From assembly GCF_025716945.1 (NCBI RefSeq), contig NZ_JAOVZT010000012.1, forward strand, positions 68,701 through 132,700: a stretch of 64,000 bases of DNA, read 5' to 3'. This stretch comes from Geodermatophilus sp. YIM 151500 (lineage in GTDB: Bacteria; Actinomycetota; Actinomycetes; Mycobacteriales; Geodermatophilaceae). Below are positions 25,224 to 34,835 of this stretch, piece by piece; position 1 is the stretch's first letter, and every line of letters begins with the position of its first letter. Below the pieces are notes generated by a model. The model was not told where the DNA came from. It did no database searches and saw only the letters and a program-made list of their open reading frames with translations. The position numbers and the translations under genes are program-made.

Positions 25224-25616
25224 ATGCACACCATGACCAACCGCTTCACCGAGGCGCTGCACCGGATCGACAGCGATCGCGACGTCCAGCCCATGGTCGA
25301 CCTCACCGGCGACGACGCCGAGCTGATCAAACTCGACGAGCACCACGAGACGACGGGCAAGGACGGCGCGAAGACGTTCTGGGAGGACTACCGGAACGTC
25401 TTCGGCGAGCTGGAGACCACGTTCACCAACAGCATCGTCGGCGAGCGCAGCGCGGCGCTGGAGTGGACGTCGGAGGGCACGCTGCGCAACGGCAAGCAGT
25501 TCCGCTACCGCGGGGTCACCGTGATCGAGGGCGACGACGAGGCGCTGACCGGCGTCCGGACGTACTACGACTCGGCGGCCTTCCTGCAGGAGAGCGCCGG
25601 GGCGGCGCGGTCCTGA
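25224..25616 (+). CDS. NTF2-like (SnoaL-fold) protein
   Basis: This 130-residue alpha+beta-cone protein is of the NTF2/SnoaL-like superfamily. It starts with a helix (MTNRFTEALHRIDSDRDVQPMVDL) and ends with strands typical of the fold (AALEWTSEGTLRNGKQFRYRGVTVIEGDDEALTGVRTYYDSAAFL). The GKDGAKTFWEDYRNVF segment is the usual second helix. It could bind or isomerise a small hydrophobic molecule, but no catalytic residues are certain. A strong hairpin terminator follows at 25643-25681. Confidence 0.82.
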   Translation: MHTMTNRFTEALHRIDSDRDVQPMVDLTGDDAELIKLDEHHETTGKDGAKTFWEDYRNVFGELETTFTNSIVGERSAALEWTSEGTLRNGKQFRYRGVTVIEGDDEALTGVRTYYDSAAFLQESAGAARS

Positions 25617-25642
25617 CCCGCAGGCTCCACCCGGCCCGGACG

Positions 25643-25681
25643 GCGGCGCGGCCCCGAGGTCTCCCCTCGGGGCCGCGCCGC
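25643..25681 (+). terminator. Strong hairpin terminator
   Basis: A perfect 17-bp G/C stem (25643-25659 with 25665-25681) with a five-base loop lies 26 nt after the NTF2-like stop codon. No U-tract follows. Confidence 0.8.
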
Positions 25682-25757
25682 GCCGACGCGCGGTCACGGC
25701 CCGCCAGCCGCGTGATGGTCACGCTCGTCCCGTCCCCCGAGCTGCTGGTCGCCGATT

Positions 25758-25775
25758 TACCTTAGCCCTAAGGTA
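25758..25775. promoter_or_regulatory. Palindrome TACCTTAG-CC-CTAAGGTA
   Basis: A perfect 8-bp inverted repeat with a 2-nt spacer stands out as an AT-richer island. It ends five nt before the ATG of the NmrA-like gene. It is a likely operator overlapping the promoter or ribosome site; the regulator (MarR, HxlR or PadR type would fit) is not encoded nearby. Confidence 0.6.
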
Positions 25776-25780
25776 TCGGC

Positions 25781-26641
25781 ATGATTCTGGTGACGGCGGC
25801 CGGCGGCACGACGGGCCTGGCGGTGACCGGGGCGCTGACGGCACGGGGCGTGCCGGTCCGGGCGCTGGTCGGCTCCGATCGCGCCCGGGCGGCCCTCGAG
25901 GCGCACGGCGCGCAGGTCGTCCGTGGTGATCTCGAGGGCGATCTCGGCGCGGCTCTGGACGGCGTCGAGTCGGTGTACGCCATCTGGCCCAACTTCGACG
26001 AGGGCGAGGTCGCGGGGGCGCCGCGGCTGTTCCGGGCAGCGAGAGCCGCGGGCGTCCGGCGGGTCGTCTACCACTCGGTTCTGCGACCGGGCCTGCGCGT
26101 CATGCCGCACCACGCCGGCAAGGCAGCCGCGGAGGAGCAGCTGGACGCGGTGGGAGTCGCCTGGCGGGTGCTGCAGCCGTGCGCCTACGCCGACAACCTC
26201 GACGCCGCCGTGCGGGAGGCCGTCGAGACCGGGCAGCTGCGCAGTGCGTGGGGCCTGTCCCGGCCGCAGTCGTTCGTCGACGTGCGGGACGTCGCCGAGT
26301 GCGCGGCCGTGCTGCTGACCGAGGAAGGGCTGGACTCGGGCACCTTCGAGGTGGCGGGCCCGGAGCCGCTGACCGCCGCCGACCTGGCCGAGCGGGTGAC
26401 GGCCGTCAGCGGGCGGGACGTCGTCGCCGTCGATGCGCCCGCATCCCCCGACCGCGGCACCTACGCCGGACGCTGCCTGGCCACCATGTTCGACTGGTAC
26501 CGGGACCACGGCTTCGCCGGTAGCCCCCGCGTCGCCACGGCCCTGCTCGGCCGGCCGCCTCGCAGCTACACCGACCACCTGGCCGACGTCCTCGGCACCG
26601 TGGGCGGCGCAGCGGAGGGCGTTCCTCCGGCCAGCAGCTAG
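25781..26641 (+). CDS. NmrA-like NAD(P)-binding protein
   Basis: This atypical short-chain dehydrogenase (286 residues) is of the NmrA/QOR2 group. The Rossmann dinucleotide loop is at the extreme N-terminus (ILVTAAGGTTGLAVTGAL), followed by RALVGSDRARAALEAHGAQVVRGDL, VVYHSVLRPGLRVMPHHAGKAAAEEQL and SFVDVRDVAECAAVLLTE. The Ser-Tyr-Lys triad of classical SDRs is absent, as expected for this group, whose members act as redox sensors or quinone reductases. The 18-bp palindrome just before the start codon implies tight transcriptional control. No ribosome site is evident, so the mRNA may be leaderless. Confidence 0.87.
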   Translation: MILVTAAGGTTGLAVTGALTARGVPVRALVGSDRARAALEAHGAQVVRGDLEGDLGAALDGVESVYAIWPNFDEGEVAGAPRLFRAARAAGVRRVVYHSVLRPGLRVMPHHAGKAAAEEQLDAVGVAWRVLQPCAYADNLDAAVREAVETGQLRSAWGLSRPQSFVDVRDVAECAAVLLTEEGLDSGTFEVAGPEPLTAADLAERVTAVSGRDVVAVDAPASPDRGTYAGRCLATMFDWYRDHGFAGSPRVATALLGRPPRSYTDHLADVLGTVGGAAEGVPPASS

Positions 26642-26820
26642 GAAGACCACCGCGGCCGACGCGGACGCGGGCGGGCTCCCGGAGGCGCTCGGCGAGGTCG
26701 CGGCGGAGCCGGCGCGGCAGGACAGCACGTGGGACGAGCAGAACCATCCCGATGGCGCCGGGGATCGAGACGGGATCGGAGCTTCCCTCGGGGCGGGGGA
26801 CGGCCACGGCCGCCGGGAAG

Positions 26821-26840
26821 TCCTGGGGCATCCCCCAGGA
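26821..26840 (-). terminator. tRNA-Leu terminator hairpin
   Basis: An 8-bp perfect stem (26821-26828 with 26833-26840) lies seven nt beyond the 3' end of the tRNA-Leu gene on the minus strand. Confidence 0.65.
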
Positions 26841-26846
26841 ACGGGT

Positions 26847-26928
26847 GGGCAAGGGGGGAGTTGAACCCCCACGTCCTTCCGGACACACGGACCTGAACCG
26901 TGCGCGTCTGCCATTCCGCCACTTGCCC
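26847..26928 (-). tRNA. leuT: tRNA-Leu (anticodon CAG)
   Basis: This 82-nt cloverleaf has the acceptor stem GGGCAAG/CTTGCCC, a long variable arm typical of Leu, a TTC T-arm with GGTTCAA, and anticodon loop TTCAGGT with CAG at 26893-26895. CCA is not encoded. It sits next to fhaA, as leuT does in M. tuberculosis. Confidence 0.96.
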
Positions 26929-27136
26929 TGGCGATCACCGAGACTAGCAGCCGGTGAGCGGGGACCCGGTGGGGGTCCGTCGCGAGCCGGGCACACGCGG
27001 TCGGGTCCTGAGCCCCCGCGGACCGGCGTGCGGACGGCGGTCGGCGGTGCGTCGCGGCTACGCACCCGGACGGGACCCGGTCGCACGGCTACGATCACGG
27101 GTGCACAACCGACCATGCCGACGCGAAGGAGCGACT

Positions 27137-27940
27137 GTGGGTGTGCTGCAGCGCTTCGAGCGTCGCCTCGAGGGCATGGTCGGCCTTGCGTTCGCCCGCA
27201 TCTTCAAGGGCAAGGTGCACCCGGCGGAGATCGCCAACGCGCTCCAGCGCGAGGCCGACGAGCAGCGCTCGGTGCTGGGCGAGGGCCGCGTGCTCGCGCC
27301 GAACGTCTACGTGGTGCGGCTCGGCGAGGCCGACTACGGCCACCTGGCCCAGTGGTCCGACCAGCTCGCCGTCGAACTCGCCGACATGGTCACCGAGCAC
27401 ATCGAGGACGAGGGGTACCAGGTCTTCGACAAGGTGACCGTCCGCCTCGAGCGCGACGACGACCTGCCCACCGGCGTGTTCGAGGTCAGCTCCCAGGTCG
27501 CCGACCCCGCCCGGCCGGCGTCCGGGCACGTCCCCGCGTCACCGACCGGGCACCCGTCGCTCCCGCCGCTGCCCCCGCTGCGCGGACGGGTGGCGTCCGA
27601 CACCGGCCGGCAGTCCCCCTCGGTGGTCGGCCGCGCCGGCACGCGGACCGGCGCCACGCACGTGCTGGTGGTCGACGGTCCCGGCACCCGGCACGAGCTC
27701 ACCACCGGCCGCAACGTCATCGGCCGCGGCACCGAGGCCGACATCCGACTGCCCGACACCGGGGTGAGCCGCAAGCACGTCGACGTCGTCCTCGAGCAGG
27801 GCACCGCCTGGGCCGAGGACCTCGGCTCGACCAACGGCACCCTGGTCAACGGCCGGCGGATCACCCGGCACGCACTGTCGGACGGCGACGTGATCCGCAT
27901 CGGCCACTCGGTCCTGGTCTACCGGCAGGACGGCGCGTGA
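27137..27940 (+). CDS. fhaA: FHA-domain protein FhaA
   Basis: FhaA (267 residues) has an N-terminal DUF3662 domain (about 1-125: MGVLQRFERRLEGMVGLAFARIFKGKVHPAEIANALQREAD) and a short Pro-rich linker. The C-terminal FHA domain (about 182-262) has IGRGTEADIRLPDTGVSRKHVDV and DLGSTNGTLVNGRRI, in which Arg/Ser/His/Asn bind phosphothreonine. In mycobacteria FhaA binds the phosphorylated pseudokinase domain of the flippase MviN, linking PknB signalling to peptidoglycan precursor export. It is the first gene of the fhaA-to-pknB operon, in the same order as Rv0020c-Rv0014c. The GTG follows AAGGAGCGACT. Confidence 0.96.
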   Translation: MGVLQRFERRLEGMVGLAFARIFKGKVHPAEIANALQREADEQRSVLGEGRVLAPNVYVVRLGEADYGHLAQWSDQLAVELADMVTEHIEDEGYQVFDKVTVRLERDDDLPTGVFEVSSQVADPARPASGHVPASPTGHPSLPPLPPLRGRVASDTGRQSPSVVGRAGTRTGATHVLVVDGPGTRHELTTGRNVIGRGTEADIRLPDTGVSRKHVDVVLEQGTAWAEDLGSTNGTLVNGRRITRHALSDGDVIRIGHSVLVYRQDGA

Positions 27941-28019
27941 CGGCGCGAGCGAACCAGAGCAGGACACGCACCGCGCCGGCCGGCGAGGCGGGCACCGCAA
28001 CCGGGCGGGGGGTGGCCGC

Positions 28020-28475
28020 GTGACCGAGATCGTCGTGCAGGTCTTCCGGTTCGGGTTCCTGCTGCTGCTCTGGCTGTTCATCTTCGCCGCGTTCCGCGTC
28101 GTCCGCGCCGACCTGTTCGGCGGCCGGGCCGGCCGGGTGACCGCCGTGCCCCCCCGCGCCGCGACCGGCAAGAAGCGGCAGCGAGGGCCGAAGACGCTCG
28201 TCGTCACCGCCGGGCCGCTCAGCGGGACCAAGATCACGCTCGGGGACCAGCCGATCCTCATCGGCCGCGCCGACGACTCGACGCTCGTGCTCACCGACGA
28301 CTTCGCCAGCTCGCGGCACGCCCGCCTGACCAACCGCGGCGGCCAGTGGTACGTCGAAGACCTCGGCTCGACCAACGGCACCTACCTCGACCAGCAGCGC
28401 GTGCAGGGCCCGCTGCTGGTCAACCCCGGTCAGCCGATCCGCATCGGACAGACGGCGCTGGAGCTGCGCACATGA
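28020..28475 (+). CDS. fhaB: FHA-domain protein FhaB (FipA)
   Basis: FhaB/FipA (151 residues) has a single N-terminal membrane helix (VQVFRFGFLLLLWLFIFAAFRVV). A basic linker follows (TGKKRQRGPKTL), then a C-terminal FHA domain with PILIGRADDSTLVLTDDFASSRHARLTN and VEDLGSTNGTYLDQQRV, so the phosphothreonine pocket (Arg, Ser, His, Asn) is complete. In mycobacteria it bridges PknA-phosphorylated FtsZ and FtsQ during division under oxidative stress. It is the second gene of the operon; the Shine-Dalgarno is weak (GGGGGGTGG). Confidence 0.95.
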   Translation: MTEIVVQVFRFGFLLLLWLFIFAAFRVVRADLFGGRAGRVTAVPPRAATGKKRQRGPKTLVVTAGPLSGTKITLGDQPILIGRADDSTLVLTDDFASSRHARLTNRGGQWYVEDLGSTNGTYLDQQRVQGPLLVNPGQPIRIGQTALELRT

Positions 28476-28509
28476 CGGCTGCCGGGCCCCGCGGACGGGC
28501 GGGTTCGCG

Positions 28510-29954
<1,445 letters not shown>

Positions 29955-29955
<1 letters not shown>

Positions 29956-29999
29956 TGAGCGCCGCAGGCTCCGGAACCCCACCGGAGGTGCGTCGGTGA
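29955..29999 (+). CDS. 14-residue mini-cistron 1 between pstP and rodA
   Basis: This tiny open frame encodes MSAAGSGTPPEVRR. Its ATG overlaps the pstP stop (TGATG) and has GGGAGG seven nt upstream. Its stop overlaps the next start (GGTGA). Its own 3' end carries the Shine-Dalgarno (GGAGG, 29984-29988) of the next mini-cistron. That site is partly sequestered in a CTCCGG/CCGGAG hairpin (29969-29974 with 29982-29987), which translation of this frame would open. No homologue is recognised, and the product may matter less than the act of translation. Confidence 0.5.
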
Positions 30000-30037
30000 G
30001 CGCCGCAGGCTCCGGAACCCCACCGGAGGTGCGTCGA
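29956..30037 (+). repeat. 41-bp perfect tandem duplication between pstP and rodA
   Basis: Two head-to-tail 41-bp units (29956-29996 and 29997-30037) differ only in the last base, G or A, which makes the following start codon GTG or ATG. Each unit holds one 14-codon frame, one 6-bp hairpin and one GGAGG site. The period is not a multiple of three, so the second frame is restarted rather than read through. Confidence 0.95.
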
Positions 30038-30040
30038 TGA
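29996..30040 (+). CDS. 14-residue mini-cistron 2 before rodA
   Basis: This is a tandem copy of mini-cistron 1 with GTG start and the same peptide (initiator Met then SAAGSGTPPEVRR). The start overlaps the stop of copy 1 by four nt. The stop (TGA at 30038-30040) overlaps the rodA ATG (30037-30039). GGAGG at 29984-29988 is seven nt upstream of its start and GGAGG at 30025-30029 is seven nt upstream of rodA. The pattern fits a relay of coupled translation from pstP to rodA. Confidence 0.5.
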   Translation: MSAAGSGTPPEVRR

Positions 30041-31452
30041 CCGGGCCGTCCACCGACCCGCGGGCCCCCGCGGCCGGGACGGCGCCGCCGAAGCGGCGCG
30101 GCACGGAGCTGGCGCTGCTCGGCTTCGCCGTGCTGATCACGGTGGTGGCCCAGTGCGTCGTCGACCTCACGGTGACCGGGTCGCTGAGCCCGGAGCTGGC
30201 CACGTTCAGCACGTGGATCGCCGCGCTGTGGGTCGTGGCGCACCTCGTCGTCCGCCGGTTCGCGCCTTACGCCGACCCGCTGCTGCTGCCCACGGTCGCC
30301 CTCCTGGTCGGCCTCGGTCTGGCGGTGATCCACCGGCTGGACCTCGCCGCCACGCAGGTCGACTCCCCCGTCACGCGCGAGGACGCCCCGGTCCAGCTGC
30401 TCTGGGCCACCATCGGCGTCGCGTTGTTCGTCGCGGTGCTCGTCGTCGTCCGCGACCACCGGTCGCTGTCCCGGTTCGCCTACACCCTGGCCCTGGTCGG
30501 CCTGGTGCTGCTGGCCGTCCCGGCGCTGCTGCCCGCGTCGATCTCCGAGGTCAACGGGGCCAAGATCTGGATCCGGGTGGCCGGCTTCTCCATCCAGCCC
30601 GGCGAGTTCGCCAAGATCTGCCTGATCGTGTTCTTCGCCGCCTACCTGGTCGACAAGCGCGAGGTGCTGGCGCTGGCCAGCCGCCGGGTCATCGGCATCG
30701 AGCTGCCCCGCGGCCGCGACCTCGGTCCGGTCCTGCTGGCCTGGGTGATCTCCATCCTGGTGCTGGTCTTCGAGCGCGACCTGGGCAGTTCGCTGCTGCT
30801 GTTCGGCATCTTCGTCGTGATGCTCTACGTGGCCACCGAGCGCTCCAGCTGGCTGCTCATCGGCCTGGGCCTGTTCGCCGGCGGCGCCCTCGTCGCCTAC
30901 CAGATCTTCGGCCACGTGCAGGCCCGGGTCGACACCTGGCTGGACCCCTTCGCCTACCGCGACGGGGCCGGCTACCAGCTGGTGCAGTCGCTGTTCGGGC
31001 TGGGCACCGGTGGCCTGTTCGGCGCCGGGCTCGGTGGCGGGCGCCCGGACCAGGTGCCGGTCGCCAAGAGCGACTTCATCGCCGCCGCGATCGGCGAGGA
31101 GCTGGGCCTGTTCGGCCTGGTCGCCGTGATCATCGTCTACCTGGTGCTCGTCGAGCGCGGCCTCCGGACGTCGCTGATCGTGCGCGACTCCTTCGGCAAG
31201 CTGCTGGCCGCGGGCCTGGCCTTCTCGCTGGCCTGGCAGACCTTCGTCGTCCTCGGCGGGGTCACCGGCCTGCTGCCGCTCACCGGCCTCACCACGCCGT
31301 TCCTCGCCTACGGTGGGTCGTCGCTGGTCGCCAACTTCGGCCTGGTCGCACTGCTCGTGCGGATCAGCGACGCCGCCCGCCGGCCGGCCACGCCCGCCGC
31401 CGCTCCGCTGCCCAAGCTGGGTGACGCGCCCACCGAGGTGGTGCGGCCGTGA
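30037..31452 (+). CDS. rodA: SEDS-family peptidoglycan polymerase RodA/FtsW
   Basis: This SEDS glycosyltransferase (471 residues) polymerises lipid II into glycan strands with a class B penicillin-binding protein. About ten to twelve membrane helices are visible. Family signatures include WIRVAGFSIQPGEFAKICLIVFFAAYL, VFERDLGSSLLLFGIF (with the catalytic Asp region), VQSLFGLGTGGLFGAGLGGGRPDQVPVAKSDFIAAAIGEELGLFGL and LTGLTTPFLAYGGSSLVANFGLVALL. It matches Rv0017c in position, between pstP and pbpA. Its start overlaps the stop of mini-cistron 2, and its stop overlaps the pbpA GTG by four nt, so expression is coupled on both sides. Confidence 0.96.
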   Translation: MTGPSTDPRAPAAGTAPPKRRGTELALLGFAVLITVVAQCVVDLTVTGSLSPELATFSTWIAALWVVAHLVVRRFAPYADPLLLPTVALLVGLGLAVIHRLDLAATQVDSPVTREDAPVQLLWATIGVALFVAVLVVVRDHRSLSRFAYTLALVGLVLLAVPALLPASISEVNGAKIWIRVAGFSIQPGEFAKICLIVFFAAYLVDKREVLALASRRVIGIELPRGRDLGPVLLAWVISILVLVFERDLGSSLLLFGIFVVMLYVATERSSWLLIGLGLFAGGALVAYQIFGHVQARVDTWLDPFAYRDGAGYQLVQSLFGLGTGGLFGAGLGGGRPDQVPVAKSDFIAAAIGEELGLFGLVAVIIVYLVLVERGLRTSLIVRDSFGKLLAAGLAFSLAWQTFVVLGGVTGLLPLTGLTTPFLAYGGSSLVANFGLVALLVRISDAARRPATPAAAPLPKLGDAPTEVVRP

Positions 31453-32894
31453 ACGCCCCGCTGCGCCGCGTCGCGATCAGCGTGCTGGTCCTGTTCACGC
31501 TGCTCATCGTCAACGTCAACTACATCCAAGTCGTTCGCTCCGACGAGCTGCGCCGCGACCAGGGCAACACCCGGGTGCTCGCCGAGGAGTACAACCGCGA
31601 GCGCGGCTCGATCATCGTCGACGGCACCGAGGTCGCCCTGTCGGTGCCGACCGACGGACGGCTGACCTACCTGCGCCAGTACCCGCAGGGCCCGGAGTAC
31701 GCCGCGGTGACCGGCTACTACTCCCTGGTCTACGGCAACGCCCTCACCGAGTACGCCGCCAACGACGTGCTCTCCGGCAACGACCCGCGGCTGACCCTGC
31801 GCCGGCTGTCCGACCTGTTCACCGGCCGCGACCCGGCCGGCGGCGACGTCCTGCTCACCCTGGACGCCGCCGTCCAGGAGGCCGCGATGACCGCGCTCGG
31901 CGACCGGACCGGCGCGATCGTGGCACTGGACCCCCGGACGGGGGCCGTGCTCGGCCAGGCCAGCACCCCGACGTACGACCCCAACCAGCTGTCCAGCCAC
32001 GAGCCGGACGCCATCCGCGCCTACTGGGACCAGCTGCAGGCCGCCGACCCCGAGCCGCTGTTCAACCGGGCGATCAGCGGCAGCTTCTCGCCCGGCTCGG
32101 TGTTCAAGGTGGTCGTCTCCGCGGCCGCGCTCGCCGACGGCTACGAGCCCGACACCGCCGTCCCCGCGCCGGACGTCTACGAGCTGCCCGGCAGCTCGGC
32201 GACCCTGGAGAACTTCGACGGCTCCAGCTGCAACGGCGGGGCGGACCAGCCGTTGATCGAGGCACTCACCATCTCCTGCAACACCGCCTTCGCCGAACTC
32301 GGTGTCGCACTGGGTGAGGAGCGGCTGCGGGAGACCGCGGAGGCCTTCGGCATCGACGGTGAGGGCTTCGAGATGCCGCTGCAGGTCGAGGCCAGCACGC
32401 TCGGCGAGATCGAGGGCGACGCGCAGCTGGCGGTCAGCTCCATCGGCCAGCAGGACGTGCAGCTGACCCCCATGCAGGCGGCCATGGTCGCCGCCGCGAT
32501 CGCCAACGGCGGCGTCCTGATGTCCCCCTACCTGGTCGAACAGGTCCGCGCCCCGGACCTGTCGGTCATCGACCAGACCGATCCCGAGGAGCGGCAGCGC
32601 GCCGTCTCCGCGGAGGTGGCGGAGCAGCTGACCGAGATGATGCGCAGCGTCGTCGACAACGGCACCGGCCGGGCCGCGCGGCTGCCCGGCATCCAGGTGG
32701 CCGGCAAGACCGGGACCGCCCAGGTCGCCGAGGGCGTGCCCGACCACAACTGGTTCATCGGCTTCGCGCCGGCCGACGACCCGCAGATCGCCGTGGCCGT
32801 CTTCGTCGCCAACGGCGGCGGCACCGGCGGCGGCGTGGCCGCACCGATGGGCCGCGACGTCATGGCCGCCCTGCTCGCCGGGCAGGGGGGCTGA
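31449..32894 (+). CDS. pbpA: Penicillin-binding protein PbpA (class B transpeptidase)
   Basis: This class B penicillin-binding protein (481 residues) cross-links peptidoglycan with RodA. One N-terminal membrane anchor (about 7-29) precedes a pedestal domain and the transpeptidase. The active-site motifs are S217-V-F-K220, S276-C-N278 and K420-T-G422, all intact. The length matches M. tuberculosis PbpA. The start overlaps the rodA stop by four nt and the last base is shared with the pknA start region, so the three genes form a tight translational unit with the kinase. Confidence 0.96.
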   Translation: MNAPLRRVAISVLVLFTLLIVNVNYIQVVRSDELRRDQGNTRVLAEEYNRERGSIIVDGTEVALSVPTDGRLTYLRQYPQGPEYAAVTGYYSLVYGNALTEYAANDVLSGNDPRLTLRRLSDLFTGRDPAGGDVLLTLDAAVQEAAMTALGDRTGAIVALDPRTGAVLGQASTPTYDPNQLSSHEPDAIRAYWDQLQAADPEPLFNRAISGSFSPGSVFKVVVSAAALADGYEPDTAVPAPDVYELPGSSATLENFDGSSCNGGADQPLIEALTISCNTAFAELGVALGEERLRETAEAFGIDGEGFEMPLQVEASTLGEIEGDAQLAVSSIGQQDVQLTPMQAAMVAAAIANGGVLMSPYLVEQVRAPDLSVIDQTDPEERQRAVSAEVAEQLTEMMRSVVDNGTGRAARLPGIQVAGKTGTAQVAEGVPDHNWFIGFAPADDPQIAVAVFVANGGGTGGGVAAPMGRDVMAALLAGQGG

Positions 32895-34684
32895 TGGCAC
32901 TGGCCACCGGCAGCCTGCTCGCCGGCCGTTACGAGATCACCGCCCACATCGCCACCGGCGGGATGGGCGAGGTCTGGCGCGCCCGCGACCGGGTGCTCGA
33001 CCGGACGGTGGCGGCCAAGGTGCTGCGCGCCGAGTACACCGGCGACCCCAGCTTCCTGGCCCGCTTCCGCAACGAGGCGCGGCACACCGCGGCGCTCACC
33101 CACCAGAACATCGCCTCGGTCTACGACTACGGCGAGACGCTCGACGAGACGGGCACGCGGCAGCTGGCCTTCCTCGTGATGGAGTTCGTCGACGGCCACC
33201 CGCTGGTCACCATCCTCCACCAGGAGGGCCGGCTCCCGGTCGACTGGACGCTGCACGTGCTGCAGCAGTCCGCCGAAGGTCTGTCCGCCGCCCACCGCGG
33301 CGGCGTGGTGCACCGCGACATCAAGCCGGGCAACCTGATGGTCCGGCCCGACGGCGTGGTCAAGCTGACCGACTTCGGCATCGCCCAGGCCCGCGACGCC
33401 ACCCCGCTGACCAAGACCGGGATGGTCGTCGGGACGGCGCAGTACCTCTCGCCCGAGCAGGCCCAGGGCATGGAGGTCACCGCGGCCTCCGACGTGTACT
33501 CCCTGGGCGTCGTCGCCTACGAGTGCCTGGCCGGCGTCCGGCCGTTCGACGGCACCTCCCAGGTGGCCATCGCCCTGGCGCACATCAACCGGCCGCCGCC
33601 GCCGCTGCCCGGTGACATCCCGCCCGCGGTGCGCCTGCTGGTCGAGCGGGCTCTGGCGAAGAACCCGGCCGACCGCTTCCCGGACGGCGCCGCCTTCGCC
33701 GAGGCCATCCGGCGGGTGGCCAACGGCGGGGCGCTCTCCGCCACCCCGACGCTGACGACGCCGACGCCGGTCGTGGGTGCCGCCGACGGCCGGACCGAGG
33801 TGTTCGCGACCCCCACCGGAGCGGCCGCGGCTGCTCCGGGCGCGGCCGCCGGGGCCGCCACGCCGGGCACCGAGGCCGACCGGCCCATGCCACCGCTGCG
33901 CGCCCCGTCCGACGACGAGGACGCCGTCGCCGACCGCGGTCCCGTCACCGGGCCCGGGACCGGCGCGGGCGACGTCCGGCGGGCGCGGCGGGCCCACGGG
34001 GCTCCGTCCCGGCGCCCGCCCTGGATCTGGGCCGCCGTCGTCCTGCTGGTGCTCCTGCTCGGGGGCGGCGCCTGGCTGGCGTTCGGCGGCGACGCCGACG
34101 AGCGCAGCGGGACCACCCCGGCCTCCGACCCGACGGGCACCGCGACCAGCGCGCCGGCCGACGGCGTCGCCCTCGACGCGGCCGCCTACGTCGGGGAGCC
34201 GGTCGACGCCGTCGAGACCGCGCTCACCGACCTCGGGCTGACCGTGTCCCGCGAGGCCGCCGGTGAGGACCAGCTGGTGGGCGCCGGCGAGCCGCTCGAG
34301 GCGGGCGACGTGGCGGCCCTCTCCCCCGGCTCCGGCACCGTCCCCCCGGGCACCGAGGTCGTGCTCTACGTCGCCGAGGAGGCCTACCCGCCGGAGGAGG
34401 CCCCGGAGGCGCCCGCCCCGGCGCCCGAGGCGACGTCCGAGGCGCCGGCTCCGCCGACCGCGGAGCCCTCGACCTCGGCCGCGGCACCGACCACGAGCGC
34501 GCCGCAGGGTCCGACCGCGACGGCGACCCGGACCAGCGCCGCGCAGACCTCGTCGACGCCGACGACCGACCAGGCCCCGGGCAGCCCGGCGAACACGCCG
34601 CCGTCCACGACGGCCGGCCAGGCACCGGGCAGCGCGGCGCCCGAGGAAGCAGGAGGCCAGGCGGCGCGGAGCCCGGCCGGGTGA
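32894..34684 (+). CDS. pknA: Ser/Thr protein kinase PknA with an extracellular PASTA-like module
   Basis: This transmembrane Hanks-type kinase has 596 residues. The kinase domain (about 13-275) has ATGGMGEVW, Lys42 (AAKVL), H140-R-D-I-K-P-G-N and DFG (160-162), plus an activation segment with the TKTGMVVGTAQYLSPEQ pattern. A Pro/Ala-rich linker leads to the membrane helix (about 377-397). Outside the cell there is one PASTA-like module (YVGEPVDAVETALTDLGLTVS ... VPPGTEVVLYV) and a long Thr/Ser/Pro/Ala tail. M. tuberculosis PknA lacks PASTA, so this is a difference. In mycobacteria PknA controls division and cell-wall synthesis. Confidence 0.95.
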   Translation: MALATGSLLAGRYEITAHIATGGMGEVWRARDRVLDRTVAAKVLRAEYTGDPSFLARFRNEARHTAALTHQNIASVYDYGETLDETGTRQLAFLVMEFVDGHPLVTILHQEGRLPVDWTLHVLQQSAEGLSAAHRGGVVHRDIKPGNLMVRPDGVVKLTDFGIAQARDATPLTKTGMVVGTAQYLSPEQAQGMEVTAASDVYSLGVVAYECLAGVRPFDGTSQVAIALAHINRPPPPLPGDIPPAVRLLVERALAKNPADRFPDGAAFAEAIRRVANGGALSATPTLTTPTPVVGAADGRTEVFATPTGAAAAAPGAAAGAATPGTEADRPMPPLRAPSDDEDAVADRGPVTGPGTGAGDVRRARRAHGAPSRRPPWIWAAVVLLVLLLGGGAWLAFGGDADERSGTTPASDPTGTATSAPADGVALDAAAYVGEPVDAVETALTDLGLTVSREAAGEDQLVGAGEPLEAGDVAALSPGSGTVPPGTEVVLYVAEEAYPPEEAPEAPAPAPEATSEAPAPPTAEPSTSAAAPTTSAPQGPTATATRTSAAQTSSTPTTDQAPGSPANTPPSTTAGQAPGSAAPEEAGGQAARSPAG

Positions 34685-34835
34685 GCCGACACCCCCGCGC
34701 CGTCCCGGAACCGCGTCGTCCAGCGGATAGGCTGCCCGATGGCCCCGTGTCCGCACGGCAGGCCTGGTCCGCACCCGCCCGGCCGGCACCGGCGCACCCC
34801 CGGACGACGCACCGCACCGCCCGAGAGGACTCCCG

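Noticed and set aside
25758..25775. Iron box (IdeR/DmdR) reading of the TACCTTAG palindrome
   Set aside because: The iron-box consensus TTAGGTTAGGCTAACCTAA has a different core; only short TTAG/CTAA pieces agree.
26638..26922. Minus-strand frame starting MAEWQTRTVQ
   Set aside because: Its first part is the tRNA-Leu gene read as protein; a common artefact.
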